Shown here: positions 55,701-63,975 of the stretch, piece after piece
Numbering within the stretch: the stretch's first letter is position 1
How the letters are laid out: every line of letters starts with the position of its first letter
Source of the DNA: Acidobacteriaceae bacterium
GTDB lineage: Bacteria; Acidobacteriota; Terriglobia; Terriglobales; Acidobacteriaceae
Direction: 5' to 3'
NCBI GenBank assembly: GCA_028283655.1
Contig: JAPWKE010000003.1
Location: forward strand, 930,001-994,000
DNA: 64,000 bases
Made by a program: the position numbers and the translations under genes
Notes under the pieces: model-generated
What the model was told of the DNA's origin: nothing
Seen by the model: the letters and a program-made list of their open reading frames with translations, nothing else
The model's database searches: none

Positions 55701-56846
55701 ATGCACGGTTGCAGTAACTGGAAGATTTGGAGCCGCACCTTGTTAGCTCCCGGTTCGCGAAAAGCGTGCCTGCTGTACACCGGCCTGCTGAGTGCAGGTC
55801 TGCTCGGCGTGACTTTCTCCGCCTCGGCACAGCAGCCGACGACGACCCAGCGTACCCCCGATGCGCTCACGCGTGACAGCGACCCCGTTCCTTCGCCCGA
55901 TCCCGACAAGCAGGTCGTCCCCTCGGCCCCCGCCGACCAGGCCCCACAGGCCATCGGCGGAGTTGGTCAGGTCGTCGAGCAGAACGGCCAGTTCACCTTG
56001 CAGACGAACGCCTACGAGGTTCGCCTGAACGCCTCCGTCATCGACAGCAGCGGCCAGTCCGTGGACTCGCTCCCGCAATCCGCCTTCCGCGTCTACGAAG
56101 ATGGTGTCCTGCAGAACATCATCGGCTTCCGCCACGAAGATCTCCCCGTCTCGCTCGGCATCCTCATCGACAGCTCCGGCTCGATGTACGACAAGCGGAC
56201 CTCCGTCGACGCCGCCTCCATCGACCTTGTCCGGCTCTCGAACCCACAGGACGAAGCCTTCCTCGTCGACTTCAGCTCCGAGGCCTACATCGATCAGGAC
56301 TTCACCAGCGACATCACCAAGCTGCAGAAGGGCCTCAGCTACATCAAGTCCAGCGGCGGCACCGCGCTCTACGACGCCGTTGTCGCTTCCGCTGATTATC
56401 TGTCCAAGAACGCCAAGCGTCCCAAGCAGGTCCTGCTCATCGTCACAGACGGCGACGACAACGCCTCCAGCGCTTCGCTCGAAGCAGCCATTCGTCGCGT
56501 CCAGAACCTCGATGGCCCGGTGATTTACTGCATCGGCCTGCTCTTTGGCGAAGACGTCAGCCGCTCGGAAGCCCGTCACTCGCGCGAAGTCCTCACCGAA
56601 CTCGCCACGCAGACCGGCGGCGCAGCCTACTTCCCGCGCTCGTTGAAGGAGGTGGACGGCATCACACGTGAGGTTGCCGCCGACATCCGTACCCAGTACA
56701 CCATCGGCTATCGGTCCACCAACCCGCCACAAAACGGCGGCTATCGCCAGATTCACGTGGAAGCCAAGGAAAAGGGCTATCGTGGCCTGCAGGTTCGCAC
56801 CCGCAGCGGATACTTCCCCAAAGTCGCGGGGGCAAATAAGAAGTAG
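55701..56846 (+). CDS. Secreted VWFA-related protein (acidobacterial family) with intact MIDAS
   Basis: 381 residues from ATG at 55701 with GAGGGGGG as Shine-Dalgarno; GTG at 55689 is the alternative. After a signal peptide (LLYTGLLSAGLLGVTFSASA) and a Pro/Asp/Gln-rich linker come VRLNASVIDSSGQSVDSLP and FRVYEDGVLQNIIGFRHED. The VWA domain has the complete metal site: ILIDSSGSMYDK (DxSGS), the Thr in SSGGTALYDAVVA and VTDGDDNAS. The C-terminal YTIGYRSTNPPQNGGYRQIH matches the family. The intact site contrasts with the paralogue at 51301-52494. It is exported; ligand unknown. Confidence 0.9.
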   Translation: MHGCSNWKIWSRTLLAPGSRKACLLYTGLLSAGLLGVTFSASAQQPTTTQRTPDALTRDSDPVPSPDPDKQVVPSAPADQAPQAIGGVGQVVEQNGQFTLQTNAYEVRLNASVIDSSGQSVDSLPQSAFRVYEDGVLQNIIGFRHEDLPVSLGILIDSSGSMYDKRTSVDAASIDLVRLSNPQDEAFLVDFSSEAYIDQDFTSDITKLQKGLSYIKSSGGTALYDAVVASADYLSKNAKRPKQVLLIVTDGDDNASSASLEAAIRRVQNLDGPVIYCIGLLFGEDVSRSEARHSREVLTELATQTGGAAYFPRSLKEVDGITREVAADIRTQYTIGYRSTNPPQNGGYRQIHVEAKEKGYRGLQVRTRSGYFPKVAGANKK

Positions 56847-56889
56847 CGTTTCTTCAATCAGTTGAGTCAATTCAAGCGGCTTCAGGCTT

Positions 56890-56921
56890 CGCGTGAGCAT
56901 CTCAGTAAGGATGCTCACGCG
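56890..56921. repeat. Perfect 12-bp inverted repeat between the VWA and acyl-CoA synthetase genes
   Basis: CGCGTGAGCATC (56890-56901) and GATGCTCACGCG (56910-56921) are exact complements around an eight-base loop. The following sequence, GGGCCTTCGTTCTGTT, is a poor T-tract. It lies 44 bp after the VWA stop and 58 bp before the synthetase start, so it may be a weak terminator, an attenuator or an operator. Confidence 0.6.
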
Positions 56922-56978
56922 GGGCCTTCGTTCTGTTAGCTTGAATGGGTTCTACTGTGGGCCGATGGAGACCCAAAG

Positions 56979-58736
56979 ATGCTCGATCTGAAGACGATCA
57001 ACGATGTGTTTGTGAAGGTGGCAGAGCGTGGCGACGAAACGGTCGCGCTGAAACAGGCAGGCGATAGCTGGCAACCCATCACCGCCAACCAGATGGTCGG
57101 CCGCGTCCGTGCCGTCATGCAGGCGCTCGAGCGTTGGGGCATTCAGCGCGGCGATCGCGTCGCCCTCGTCAGCAACAACCGCCCCGAGTGGCCCATCGTC
57201 GACTTCGCCGTGCTCGCCTCCGGCGCCGCAGACGTTCCGCTCTACCAGACCCTTACGCCCGAGCAGATGGGCTTCATCCTGCGTGACGCTGGCGCCAAGG
57301 CAATCTTCCTCGACAGCCGCGAGCAATATGACAAGCTCCTTGCCGCGGGTGATCTGCCTGATCTGAACCACGTCGCAGTCTTCGATGAAGGCGACTTCGA
57401 AGGAGCAGAGAAGTTCTCCGACATCCTCAAGGACGCTCCTTCGCTCGAATCCTTCGACGACGCCCTGCGAGCGAAACTCGCCGAAACGCAGCCCGAAGAA
57501 CTCGCCTCGATCATCTACACGAGCGGCACAACGGGCGACCCCAAGGGCGTGATGCTCACGCACAACAACCTGGCCTCGAACCTGCGCTACTCCACCGACG
57601 ATCTCTACATCGACAAGACCGGCACCTGCATCTCGTTCCTTCCGCTCAGCCATGCGCTGGCCCGGCATCTTGACTACGCGCTCTACGTCAACGGAGCCAC
57701 GCTCGCCTACCTGCCCAAGTTCGAAGACCTGCCCAAGGCCATGAAGACAGTTCATCCGACGATCTTCCTCGCGGTTCCGCGCGTCTTTGAGAAGGTCCGT
57801 CAAGCTGTGGAAGGCAAGAGCCACGGCCTCAAGAAGTCGATCCTCACCTGGGCGCTCGGCGTCGGCGCAAAGCACCGCGCCGAAGTGGCCGCAGGCAAGA
57901 AGCCCGGCGGCCTTCTGTACTCCATCGCGGACAAACTCGTCTTCGTCAAAATTCGTGAAGCCTTCGGCACCTGCGCCCGCGTCTTCATCTCCGGTGGCGC
58001 GCCTCTCGGCAAGGAAACCACCGAGTGGTTCCTCGACGTCGGCGTTCGCGTCTTCGAAGGCTACGGCCTTACCGAAACCTCGCCCGTGCTCTCGCGCAAC
58101 ACCTTCGCCCAGTATCGTCAGGGAACCGTCGGCCCCATGATCCCCAACATGGAAGCACGCGTCGCCTCCGACGGCGAGATCGAAGTCCGCGGCGAGTCTG
58201 TCTTTGCAGGCTACTGGCAGAAGGAAGAAGCCACGAAGAAGGAGTTCACCGAGGACGGCTGGTTCAAGACCGGTGATATCGGCAAGCTCGAAGACGGCTT
58301 CCTCTCCATCACTGATCGCAAGAAAGAGCTGATGAAGACCTCCGGCGGCAAGTACGTCGCGCCGCAGCCCATCGAAAGCAAGCTGAAGGTCGACGCTCTC
58401 GTCGGCCAGGCCGCGCTCATCGGCGACAACCGCAAGTTCGTCAGCGTCATCATCTCGCCCAACATACAGCCCCTCAAGGCATGGGCCGAGAAGAACGGCG
58501 TCAGCACCGCCGACGAGCAGGCTATGGTGAACGATCCCAAGGTCAAAAAGGCCTATGAAGCAATCATCGAAAAGGTGAACGGCTCTCTCGCGCACTTTGA
58601 ATCGATTAAAAAAGTCGTTATCGTACCCGAAGAGTGGACCGTTGACTCCGGCGAGCTAACCCCCAGCATGAAACTCAAGCGCCGCGTCATCAACGAGAAG
58701 TACAAGAACAAGATCGAGGAGATATATGCGGAGTAG
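56979..58736 (+). CDS. Long-chain fatty-acid-CoA ligase (AMP-forming, FadD-type)
   Basis: 585 residues. The adenylate-forming signature is complete: P-loop IIYTSGTTGDPKGVMLTHNN (about residues 178-197), GYGLTETSPVLS, the hinge TGDIGKLEDGFLSITDRKKE and the C-terminal Lys in SMKLKRRVI. FLPLSHALAR matches the bacterial long-chain acyl-CoA synthetases similar to FAA1/FadD15. It activates fatty acids with ATP and CoA for beta-oxidation or lipid synthesis. ATG at 56979 follows TGGAGA. Its stop overlaps the start of the HAD phosphatase gene by 11 bases. Confidence 0.95.
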   Translation: MLDLKTINDVFVKVAERGDETVALKQAGDSWQPITANQMVGRVRAVMQALERWGIQRGDRVALVSNNRPEWPIVDFAVLASGAADVPLYQTLTPEQMGFILRDAGAKAIFLDSREQYDKLLAAGDLPDLNHVAVFDEGDFEGAEKFSDILKDAPSLESFDDALRAKLAETQPEELASIIYTSGTTGDPKGVMLTHNNLASNLRYSTDDLYIDKTGTCISFLPLSHALARHLDYALYVNGATLAYLPKFEDLPKAMKTVHPTIFLAVPRVFEKVRQAVEGKSHGLKKSILTWALGVGAKHRAEVAAGKKPGGLLYSIADKLVFVKIREAFGTCARVFISGGAPLGKETTEWFLDVGVRVFEGYGLTETSPVLSRNTFAQYRQGTVGPMIPNMEARVASDGEIEVRGESVFAGYWQKEEATKKEFTEDGWFKTGDIGKLEDGFLSITDRKKELMKTSGGKYVAPQPIESKLKVDALVGQAALIGDNRKFVSVIISPNIQPLKAWAEKNGVSTADEQAMVNDPKVKKAYEAIIEKVNGSLAHFESIKKVVIVPEEWTVDSGELTPSMKLKRRVINEKYKNKIEEIYAE

Positions 58737-59592
58737 GTTGACGCTGGCCCTGGCGGCCGCAGTTTCGTTCAGTGGTGTCCTGTGGGCGCAGGTGCCCACA
58801 GTTCCTACAGATCACTTCGGCCCGCCAACCGACTGTGTCGGCGTCCATACCTCCGCTCATCGCCGCTCGGCCTCTGCCGCAGAAGCCGAGCAGCGCGAAG
58901 GGGAGTCGCAATCCTGGCTCGGCCTCACGCGCACCCTGCCCTCCCATGAACCGGTAGAAAACATCGCCATCTCGCGGATGCGTGTAGCGGACTACGCTGA
59001 CTGCGTCGGCGACAGCGGATGCTACTGGTCAGAGCTCGACGAGCAGTACCGCCGCGCGCAGGACGCCCTCAGCGTGGCTGCAAAGACCGCGCACCCCGGC
59101 GAAAAGCTCGCCGTCGTCATGGATATTGACGAGACCACGCTCTCCGGCTACTGCGAGATCAAGCGCGAGGACTTCGGTTACATTGGTGCCAGCTACGAGG
59201 CCTGGATCGTCAGCCCCGAGTCCGCCGTCACCATCCCGGGAGCCAAACGCTTCTTCGATCAGGCGAAGAAACTCGGCGTCGCCGTCTTCTTTATAACCGG
59301 CCGCTCCGGCGAGCAGGAACCCGGCAAGCCCAGCAGCCGCGAAAACCAGACCGCCGCCACAATCCGCAATCTGAAAGCCGCAGGCTTCGGCGGCTACACC
59401 GGGCTGGCTCTGCGCAACGGCGACGAAAACGGCCTCTCCACCATCGCCTACAAGTCACGCGAGCGGGCAAAGATCGCCGGTAGGGGCTACCGTATCGTCA
59501 TGAGCGTCGGCGACCAGTGGAGCGACCTGCTCGGCGAACCGCGTGCCGAAACCAGCGTCAAGCTGCCAAACCCGTTCTACTTTCTGCCATAA
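58726..59592 (+). CDS. Secreted HAD-superfamily class B/IIIB-type acid phosphatase
   Basis: 288 residues from ATG at 58726 (overlapping the acyl-CoA synthetase by 11 bases). A signal peptide (LTLALAAAVSFSGVLWAQ) precedes the domain. The HAD motifs are VVMDIDETTLSGY (motif I, nucleophile Asp), FFITGRSGEQEP (motif II) and SVGDQWSDLLGE (motif IV). Family members are non-specific acid phosphatases or 5'-nucleotidases in the periplasm, often using organic phosphomonoesters. Two Cys pairs are present in the mature N-terminal part (TDCVG; YADCVGDSGCYW). The substrate is unknown. Confidence 0.88.
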   Translation: MRSRLTLALAAAVSFSGVLWAQVPTVPTDHFGPPTDCVGVHTSAHRRSASAAEAEQREGESQSWLGLTRTLPSHEPVENIAISRMRVADYADCVGDSGCYWSELDEQYRRAQDALSVAAKTAHPGEKLAVVMDIDETTLSGYCEIKREDFGYIGASYEAWIVSPESAVTIPGAKRFFDQAKKLGVAVFFITGRSGEQEPGKPSSRENQTAATIRNLKAAGFGGYTGLALRNGDENGLSTIAYKSRERAKIAGRGYRIVMSVGDQWSDLLGEPRAETSVKLPNPFYFLP

Positions 59593-59628
59593 CGAATCGA
59601 GCGGCCTTAGCGGAGCATCCAACGGCGG

Positions 59629-60669
59629 ATGAGTCTGCTTGGCCGCGCGCGTAAAGAAAACGGGAAGTACCTCAACCCCGTCCCCACAACTGTTGGTGAC
59701 TTCGGAACTATGTTGAAGGTTCTGCCTCTCTACTTCACCAATAAAGAAGAGAGCGAACCAAAGCAGCCGCTCGGCCCCTTCCATACCGACACCCGCCTCT
59801 ACGCCACGCCGCCCGCAAGCGGCCTGCGCGTCACCTGGTTCGGGCACTCCGCCATGCTGTTGGAGATCGACGGCCTCCGCGTTCTCATCGATCCCGTCTG
59901 GGAGCAGCGCGCCAGCCCCGTGGAGTTCTTCGGCCCAAAGCGTTTCTTCGCTCCAACACTCACGCTGGAAGAGATGCCGGAGCTGGACGTCATCCTCGTC
60001 TCGCACGACCACTACGACCACTTTGGCGCAAACACCCTCAAGCATCTGGCCACGCTTAAATCCACCCAGCGTGCTACCTGGATTACCGCCGCGGGCGTCG
60101 GCAAGCGCCTCGAAAAGCTCGGCGTCCCCACCTCTCGAATCTCCGCCCTCGACTGGACGCAGACCATAGAGGTTCCCGGTCGCGAGCTCGCCGGTGGCCT
60201 GCGCATCACCGCCTGGCCCTCGCGTCACTTCTCCGGCCGCACCCCGTGGGATAGAAACTCAACACTATGGGCGTCCTACGTGATCGAAAGCCCGCAGCAT
60301 CGCGTCTACTACGGCGCAGACTCAGGCCTCTGGGACGGCTTTGCCGAAATCGGCGCCCAATACGATCGCTTCGACCTGATCATGCTTGAAATCGGCGCCT
60401 CGCATCCTCTCTGGTCGAACATTCACCTTGGTCCCGATAACGCCACCAAGGCCTACCTGGCCATGGGAGGCCCGGAGAAATGCGGTCCTCTCTTTCCCAT
60501 TCACTGGGGACTGTTCAACCTCGCGCTCCACGGCTGGAAGCAGCCGATCGACCGTATGTGCGAGATTGCCGATGAGCAAAACCTTCCGCTCTGGTTACCC
60601 GAACCCGGGCAGCCGACGGAGGTTGTCGCTGGAAGCCCGTCACGGTCTTCGTGGTGGAAACGCTTTTAA
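59629..60669 (+). CDS. MBL-fold hydrolase, NAPE-PLD/UlaG-like
   Basis: 346 residues. The metallo-beta-lactamase zinc motif is VSHDHYDHFG (HxHxDH), with VTWFGHSAMLLEIDGLRVLI before it, and later ligand segments PSRHFSGRTPWDRNS, YYGADSGLWDGF and FPIHWGLFNLALH. These match N-acylphosphatidylethanolamine phospholipase D-like enzymes. No signal peptide is evident, so it is probably cytoplasmic or membrane-peripheral. It may act on a phospholipid, consistent with the upstream fatty-acid and phosphatase genes (37 bp to HAD). ATG at 59629. Confidence 0.9.
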   Translation: MSLLGRARKENGKYLNPVPTTVGDFGTMLKVLPLYFTNKEESEPKQPLGPFHTDTRLYATPPASGLRVTWFGHSAMLLEIDGLRVLIDPVWEQRASPVEFFGPKRFFAPTLTLEEMPELDVILVSHDHYDHFGANTLKHLATLKSTQRATWITAAGVGKRLEKLGVPTSRISALDWTQTIEVPGRELAGGLRITAWPSRHFSGRTPWDRNSTLWASYVIESPQHRVYYGADSGLWDGFAEIGAQYDRFDLIMLEIGASHPLWSNIHLGPDNATKAYLAMGGPEKCGPLFPIHWGLFNLALHGWKQPIDRMCEIADEQNLPLWLPEPGQPTEVVAGSPSRSSWWKRF

Positions 60670-60888
60670 AATCTTCGCTTTATTGCGGATACTTCAACCT
60701 TGGCTCGATTGAGGGGTTGCACGAGTGAGTCGTAGCAAGTTGAACAACAGGCTATGTTTACCGAAACGCCAAGAGTGATGGAAAAGGTGAGGCCAGCCTG
60801 AGATTTCACTTGTAACCCTGTGGAAAAGCGGGTACAAAAGGATTCTCGCAGGAAAAAACAGGAGTTCGCCGTACAGGAGACGAGTGAC

Positions 60889-61149
60889 ATGGCTGCAGGT
60901 ACGCAGGGACAGATTGCGGTTCGCGAAGTGATGGACATTCGGCAGGCTGCGGAGTATCTCGGCATTAGCGGCGACACGCTCTACCGTTACGCCAGCGAAG
61001 GTTTCGTGCCTGCGTTCAAGCTCGGCAACCGCTGGCGCTTTCGCAAGAGCCTGCTCGACTCCTGGATGGACGAGAAGAGCGGCGTTAACCCCGCTTCGAC
61101 GGCCGACGTAGACCCGGCAGCGAAGAAGCCCATGGGGCGAGCCCGCTAA
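60889..61149 (+). CDS. Small excisionase/MerR-type helix-turn-helix DNA-binding protein
   Basis: 86 residues from ATG at 60889 with CAGGAGA upstream; a GTG at 60820 in frame would add 23 basic residues. The HTH_17 signature is MDIRQAAEYLGISGDTLYRYAS, then AFKLGNRWRFRKSLLDSWMD, ending in a short Pro/Ala tail with PAAKKPMGRAR. The fold is that of MerR/excisionase winged helices lacking an effector domain. No integrase or phage gene is near, so it is likely a chromosomal regulator. It has a 219-bp gene-free leader and a good terminator, so it forms a single-gene unit. Confidence 0.87.
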   Translation: MAAGTQGQIAVREVMDIRQAAEYLGISGDTLYRYASEGFVPAFKLGNRWRFRKSLLDSWMDEKSGVNPASTADVDPAAKKPMGRAR

Positions 61150-61174
61150 GAAAAGAGCCGCAAGCTAAGAGATG

Positions 61175-61220
61175 AGGCGCAGCGAATCGCGGAAAGCGAT
61201 CAGACTGCGCCTTTTGTTTT
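61175..61220 (+). terminator. Rho-independent terminator after the HTH gene
   Basis: AGGCGCAG (61175-61182) pairs with CTGCGCCT (61205-61212). An inner stem ATCGC (61186-61190) with GCGAT (61196-61200) closes over GGAAA. TTTGTTTTT follows immediately, giving a strong U-tract. Confidence 0.82.
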
Positions 61221-61239
61221 TCCTGGAACTCAGTCGGCG

Positions 61240-62082
61240 TTACGCGCGGCTCAGGATGAAGCTGGTGATCTCTGCCGGGCAGTTCAGCCGGAACGGCAAC
61301 CCGACCGTCCCAATGCCACGGTTGACATAAAGCTTCATGTGGTCGAAGTGGAACATGCCTTCGACATAGTTCTTGCCGAGCGGCGGCAGGATCAGTGGTC
61401 CCACGAACGGCAGGCGCACCTGTCCGCCGTGCGTATGGCCGGAGAGTACGACGTCGATCTTCTTGAACGTCGGATGCTTCACGATGTGGTCCACAAAGTC
61501 CGGCTCATGCGCCATCAGAATCACCGGCGCGCGAGGGTCCTGCGGAATCGCCAGATCGAGATCGGGAATTCGCGTGCTCGCGTCGTCTGAGCCCGCCAGC
61601 CAAAGCCTGTCGGAGCCGCGCTCCAGCGCAAAGTAGCTATCGACGAGAATCGGCGTACCGTGGGCCTCAATGGCCTCGATCACATGGCCAGCCCCGACCG
61701 CGACATCATGGTTGCCCAGAATTCCAAAGCGCTGCGGCGCCTTGAGCGTGGAAAGAATCTCCGAACACAGCCCCGCGGAGCGCCACGCATGCTTTTCAGG
61801 ATGCGGCCCACGGCTGATGTAGTCGCCCGTAATCAGCACAAGGTCCGGGTTCAGATTGTTCACGCTGGCAAGGATGCGTTCCAGGAACCATGGCTCGGTA
61901 AACCCTTGCAGATGAATGTCGGAAATCTGCACGATGTGGAAGCCGACAAACGCGTCAGGCAGGTTCCGGATCGGTAGTTCCAGCTGATTGATGAAGAACT
62001 CGTGGCGCGCGTGCGTGGCAGAGTACGTCCCGATGCCCGCGGCCGTCAGACCGGCAGCGGCCAGAAAGGCACGGCGCGTCAT
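61240..62082 (-). CDS. Metallophosphoesterase with Tat signal (YaeI-like)
   Basis: 280 residues from ATG at 62082, which begins with a Tat motif TRRAFLAAAGLTAAG; an ATG at 62172 adds 30 Ser/Pro/Arg residues. The calcineurin-like metal site is complete: IVQISDIHLQGF (DxH), LVLITGDYISRGPH (GD), FGILGNHDVAVGA (GNHD), VILMAHEPD, and LSGHTHGGQVRLP (GHTHGG). Family members include phosphodiesterases acting on UDP-diacylglucosamine (YaeI/LpxG). The Tat signal suggests it folds with its metals before export. It is convergent with the HTH gene. Confidence 0.9.
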   Translation of the reverse strand: MTRRAFLAAAGLTAAGIGTYSATHARHEFFINQLELPIRNLPDAFVGFHIVQISDIHLQGFTEPWFLERILASVNNLNPDLVLITGDYISRGPHPEKHAWRSAGLCSEILSTLKAPQRFGILGNHDVAVGAGHVIEAIEAHGTPILVDSYFALERGSDRLWLAGSDDASTRIPDLDLAIPQDPRAPVILMAHEPDFVDHIVKHPTFKKIDVVLSGHTHGGQVRLPFVGPLILPPLGKNYVEGMFHFDHMKLYVNRGIGTVGLPFRLNCPAEITSFILSRA

Positions 62083-62278
62083 AGGCGCGCGAGGCGTGCG
62101 AACGGAGGCCAGGTGAATGCGACGCGTGTCGAAGGGCCCCGAGGAGTTGGGTTGGGTGGAGCTCCTGGGCATGCTTCATGATACCGGGCTTGATGTCATA
62201 ACGTCTCGTGCAGTGATCGAAGTTGCTCCGTGAAGGTGCCTCAGAGGGTTCTCACAAGTACCCTTCTTAAGACGTAAA

Positions 62279-63382
62279 ATGAAGACGATGCAGTTTGGTG
62301 AAAGACGCAAAAAAGCTCTGCGCAGCGCACTGGATTCAGGTCTCGACGGGTTGATCGTAACCCATGGCCCGGACGTCCGCTGGTTGAGCGGCTTTACCGG
62401 TTCCAGTGGTGCCGTGGCGATCCGGAAGGGTTCGCCAGCGGTTCTGTTTACGGATGGCCGCTACACTACGCAGGCCAAAGCCCAGGCCGCAGGCTTGAGC
62501 GTAAAGATCGGCAAAGGCGCTCCCGGCACGCTTGCTGCAGCATGGCTGGCAGCGCGTGGGGCAAAACGTTGCGGCTTTGAACCAGCCGAAACCACCGTCT
62601 CCGCCTTCGAAGCCATGCGCAAAGCCATCCCGTCTGCCGTTCGCCGCGGATTCCTTGTCGCAAAGCCCGGCCTCGTCAGCAGCCTCCGCGAGCTGAAGGA
62701 CGTTGGCGAAATCGCAAAGATGCGCGCCGCCGCCGCACTTGGCTGCAGGCTTTTCAACGACAATCTGGACACCCTTTTGACCGGCACCGAAACCGAGGCG
62801 GAGTTTGCTCTCCGTCTCGAAAGTGGTGCCCGCCGCGCCGGTGCCGACGGCATGAGCTTTGAGACGATCATCGCCGGGGCCACACGCTCCGCGTTGCCGC
62901 ACGGCAAGGCCAGCGCCGCAAAGCTGCCGCGAAAAGGCTTCGTCACTGTGGACTTTGGAGTCGTGCTCAACGGCTACTGCTCGGACATGACCCGCACAAT
63001 CTATCGCGGCAAGGCCAGCAAGCGCGAGCGGGACGTGTATCATTCGGTGCTGGAAGCGCAGAACGCGGCAGTGGCCGCAGTGCGCTCCGGAGTGACCTGC
63101 GGCGAGGTGGACGAAGCCGCGCGCAGCGTGCTTCGTCGGGCCCGGTTGGACAAATGGTTTACGCACTCCACCGGCCACGGGGTCGGGTTGGAGATTCATG
63201 AAGGTCCGCGAGTAGCCGCCAAGCAAGCGCAACGGTTGGAAGCGGGCATGGTGATAACGATTGAGCCGGGAGTCTATCTACCCGGCGAGTGGGGAATTCG
63301 CATCGAAGATACGGTAGTGGTCACCGCAGACGGTTGCGAGGTCATCACCGCGGCAAGCCCCAAAGTTTGGATTCAGAAGTAA
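62279..63382 (+). CDS. M24-family aminopeptidase (Xaa-Pro aminopeptidase-like)
   Basis: 367 residues from ATG at 62279. The N-terminal creatinase domain (about 1-130) precedes the pita-bread catalytic domain. Metal ligands are visible: Asp in FVTVDFGVVLNG, Asp in CSDMTRTIY, His in HSTGHGVGLEIHEGP, Glu in ITIEPGVYLPGEWG and Glu in IRIEDTVVVT. It releases N-terminal residues preceding proline. It precedes accB by 22 bp. In many genomes efp lies between these two genes, but here it is missing. The next gene shows co-transcription is probable. Confidence 0.94.
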   Translation: MKTMQFGERRKKALRSALDSGLDGLIVTHGPDVRWLSGFTGSSGAVAIRKGSPAVLFTDGRYTTQAKAQAAGLSVKIGKGAPGTLAAAWLAARGAKRCGFEPAETTVSAFEAMRKAIPSAVRRGFLVAKPGLVSSLRELKDVGEIAKMRAAAALGCRLFNDNLDTLLTGTETEAEFALRLESGARRAGADGMSFETIIAGATRSALPHGKASAAKLPRKGFVTVDFGVVLNGYCSDMTRTIYRGKASKRERDVYHSVLEAQNAAVAAVRSGVTCGEVDEAARSVLRRARLDKWFTHSTGHGVGLEIHEGPRVAAKQAQRLEAGMVITIEPGVYLPGEWGIRIEDTVVVTADGCEVITAASPKVWIQK

Positions 63383-63404
63383 AGAAGGGAAAAGGAAGAC
63401 AAGA

Positions 63405-63899
63405 ATGGCTTCAGGACAGGATTTGAAAGAGCTGCGCGAACTGGTCGAATTTTTGAAGGCCAACGACATCGCCGAGTTTGAGCTCGAGCGCGACGACGTG
63501 AAGGTAGCGCTGAAGTTCTCGAACGCGATCGTTCAGCCTGCTGCACAGATCACCTATGCGGCCCCCGCAGGCGCTCCGGCAGCTTCGGCTCCGGCTGCTG
63601 CACTCGCTGCAGCTCCCGCGACCGCCCCGGCAGCAGCATCTGCTCCCGTGGACGAAACCGCAGGTGCGCATATCGTAAAGTCGCCGATCGTCGGCACTTT
63701 CTACGCCGCTCCTTCGCCGGACGCAGACGCCTTTGTGAAGCTCGGAGACAACGTCTCCAAGGGTAAGGTCATCTGCATCGTCGAAGCGATGAAGCTGATG
63801 AACGAGATCGAATCCGACGCCTCAGGCGAGATCGTAAAGATCTTCGTCGAAACCGGCAGCCCGGTCGAGTACGGCCAGCCGCTGTTCGCAATCAAGTAG
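63405..63899 (+). CDS. accB: Biotin carboxyl carrier protein of acetyl-CoA carboxylase
   Basis: 164 residues from ATG at 63405. The N-terminal AccB segment (LKELRELVEFLKANDIAEFE) is followed by an Ala/Pro-rich flexible linker of about 40 residues. The biotinyl domain contains the biotin Lys in VEAMKLMNEI. It carries the carboxyl group between biotin carboxylase and carboxyltransferase, the committed step of fatty-acid synthesis. The start of accC follows 76 bp downstream, and the M24 peptidase gene is 22 bp upstream. Confidence 0.96.
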   Translation: MASGQDLKELRELVEFLKANDIAEFELERDDVKVALKFSNAIVQPAAQITYAAPAGAPAASAPAAALAAAPATAPAAASAPVDETAGAHIVKSPIVGTFYAAPSPDADAFVKLGDNVSKGKVICIVEAMKLMNEIESDASGEIVKIFVETGSPVEYGQPLFAIK

Positions 63900-63975
63900 C
63901 GTGTTTCGGAGGGAACTGCGTTTGCTTAAGTCGCAGAGACTTTCCAGCAGTTCTTCCTAACTAAGGACGGATTTG

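Noticed and set aside
56952-58595. Long open frame (more than 500 codons) antisense to the acyl-CoA synthetase gene
   Set aside because: It mirrors the codon bias of the real gene on the plus strand and shows no family features. Similar antisense frames over eno, lytS, gap and argS were rejected for the same reason.
60820-60888. GTG start of the HTH protein with 23 extra residues
   Set aside because: The ATG at 60889 has a proper Shine-Dalgarno and a normal domain start; the extra residues are only basic sequence without conservation that can be seen.
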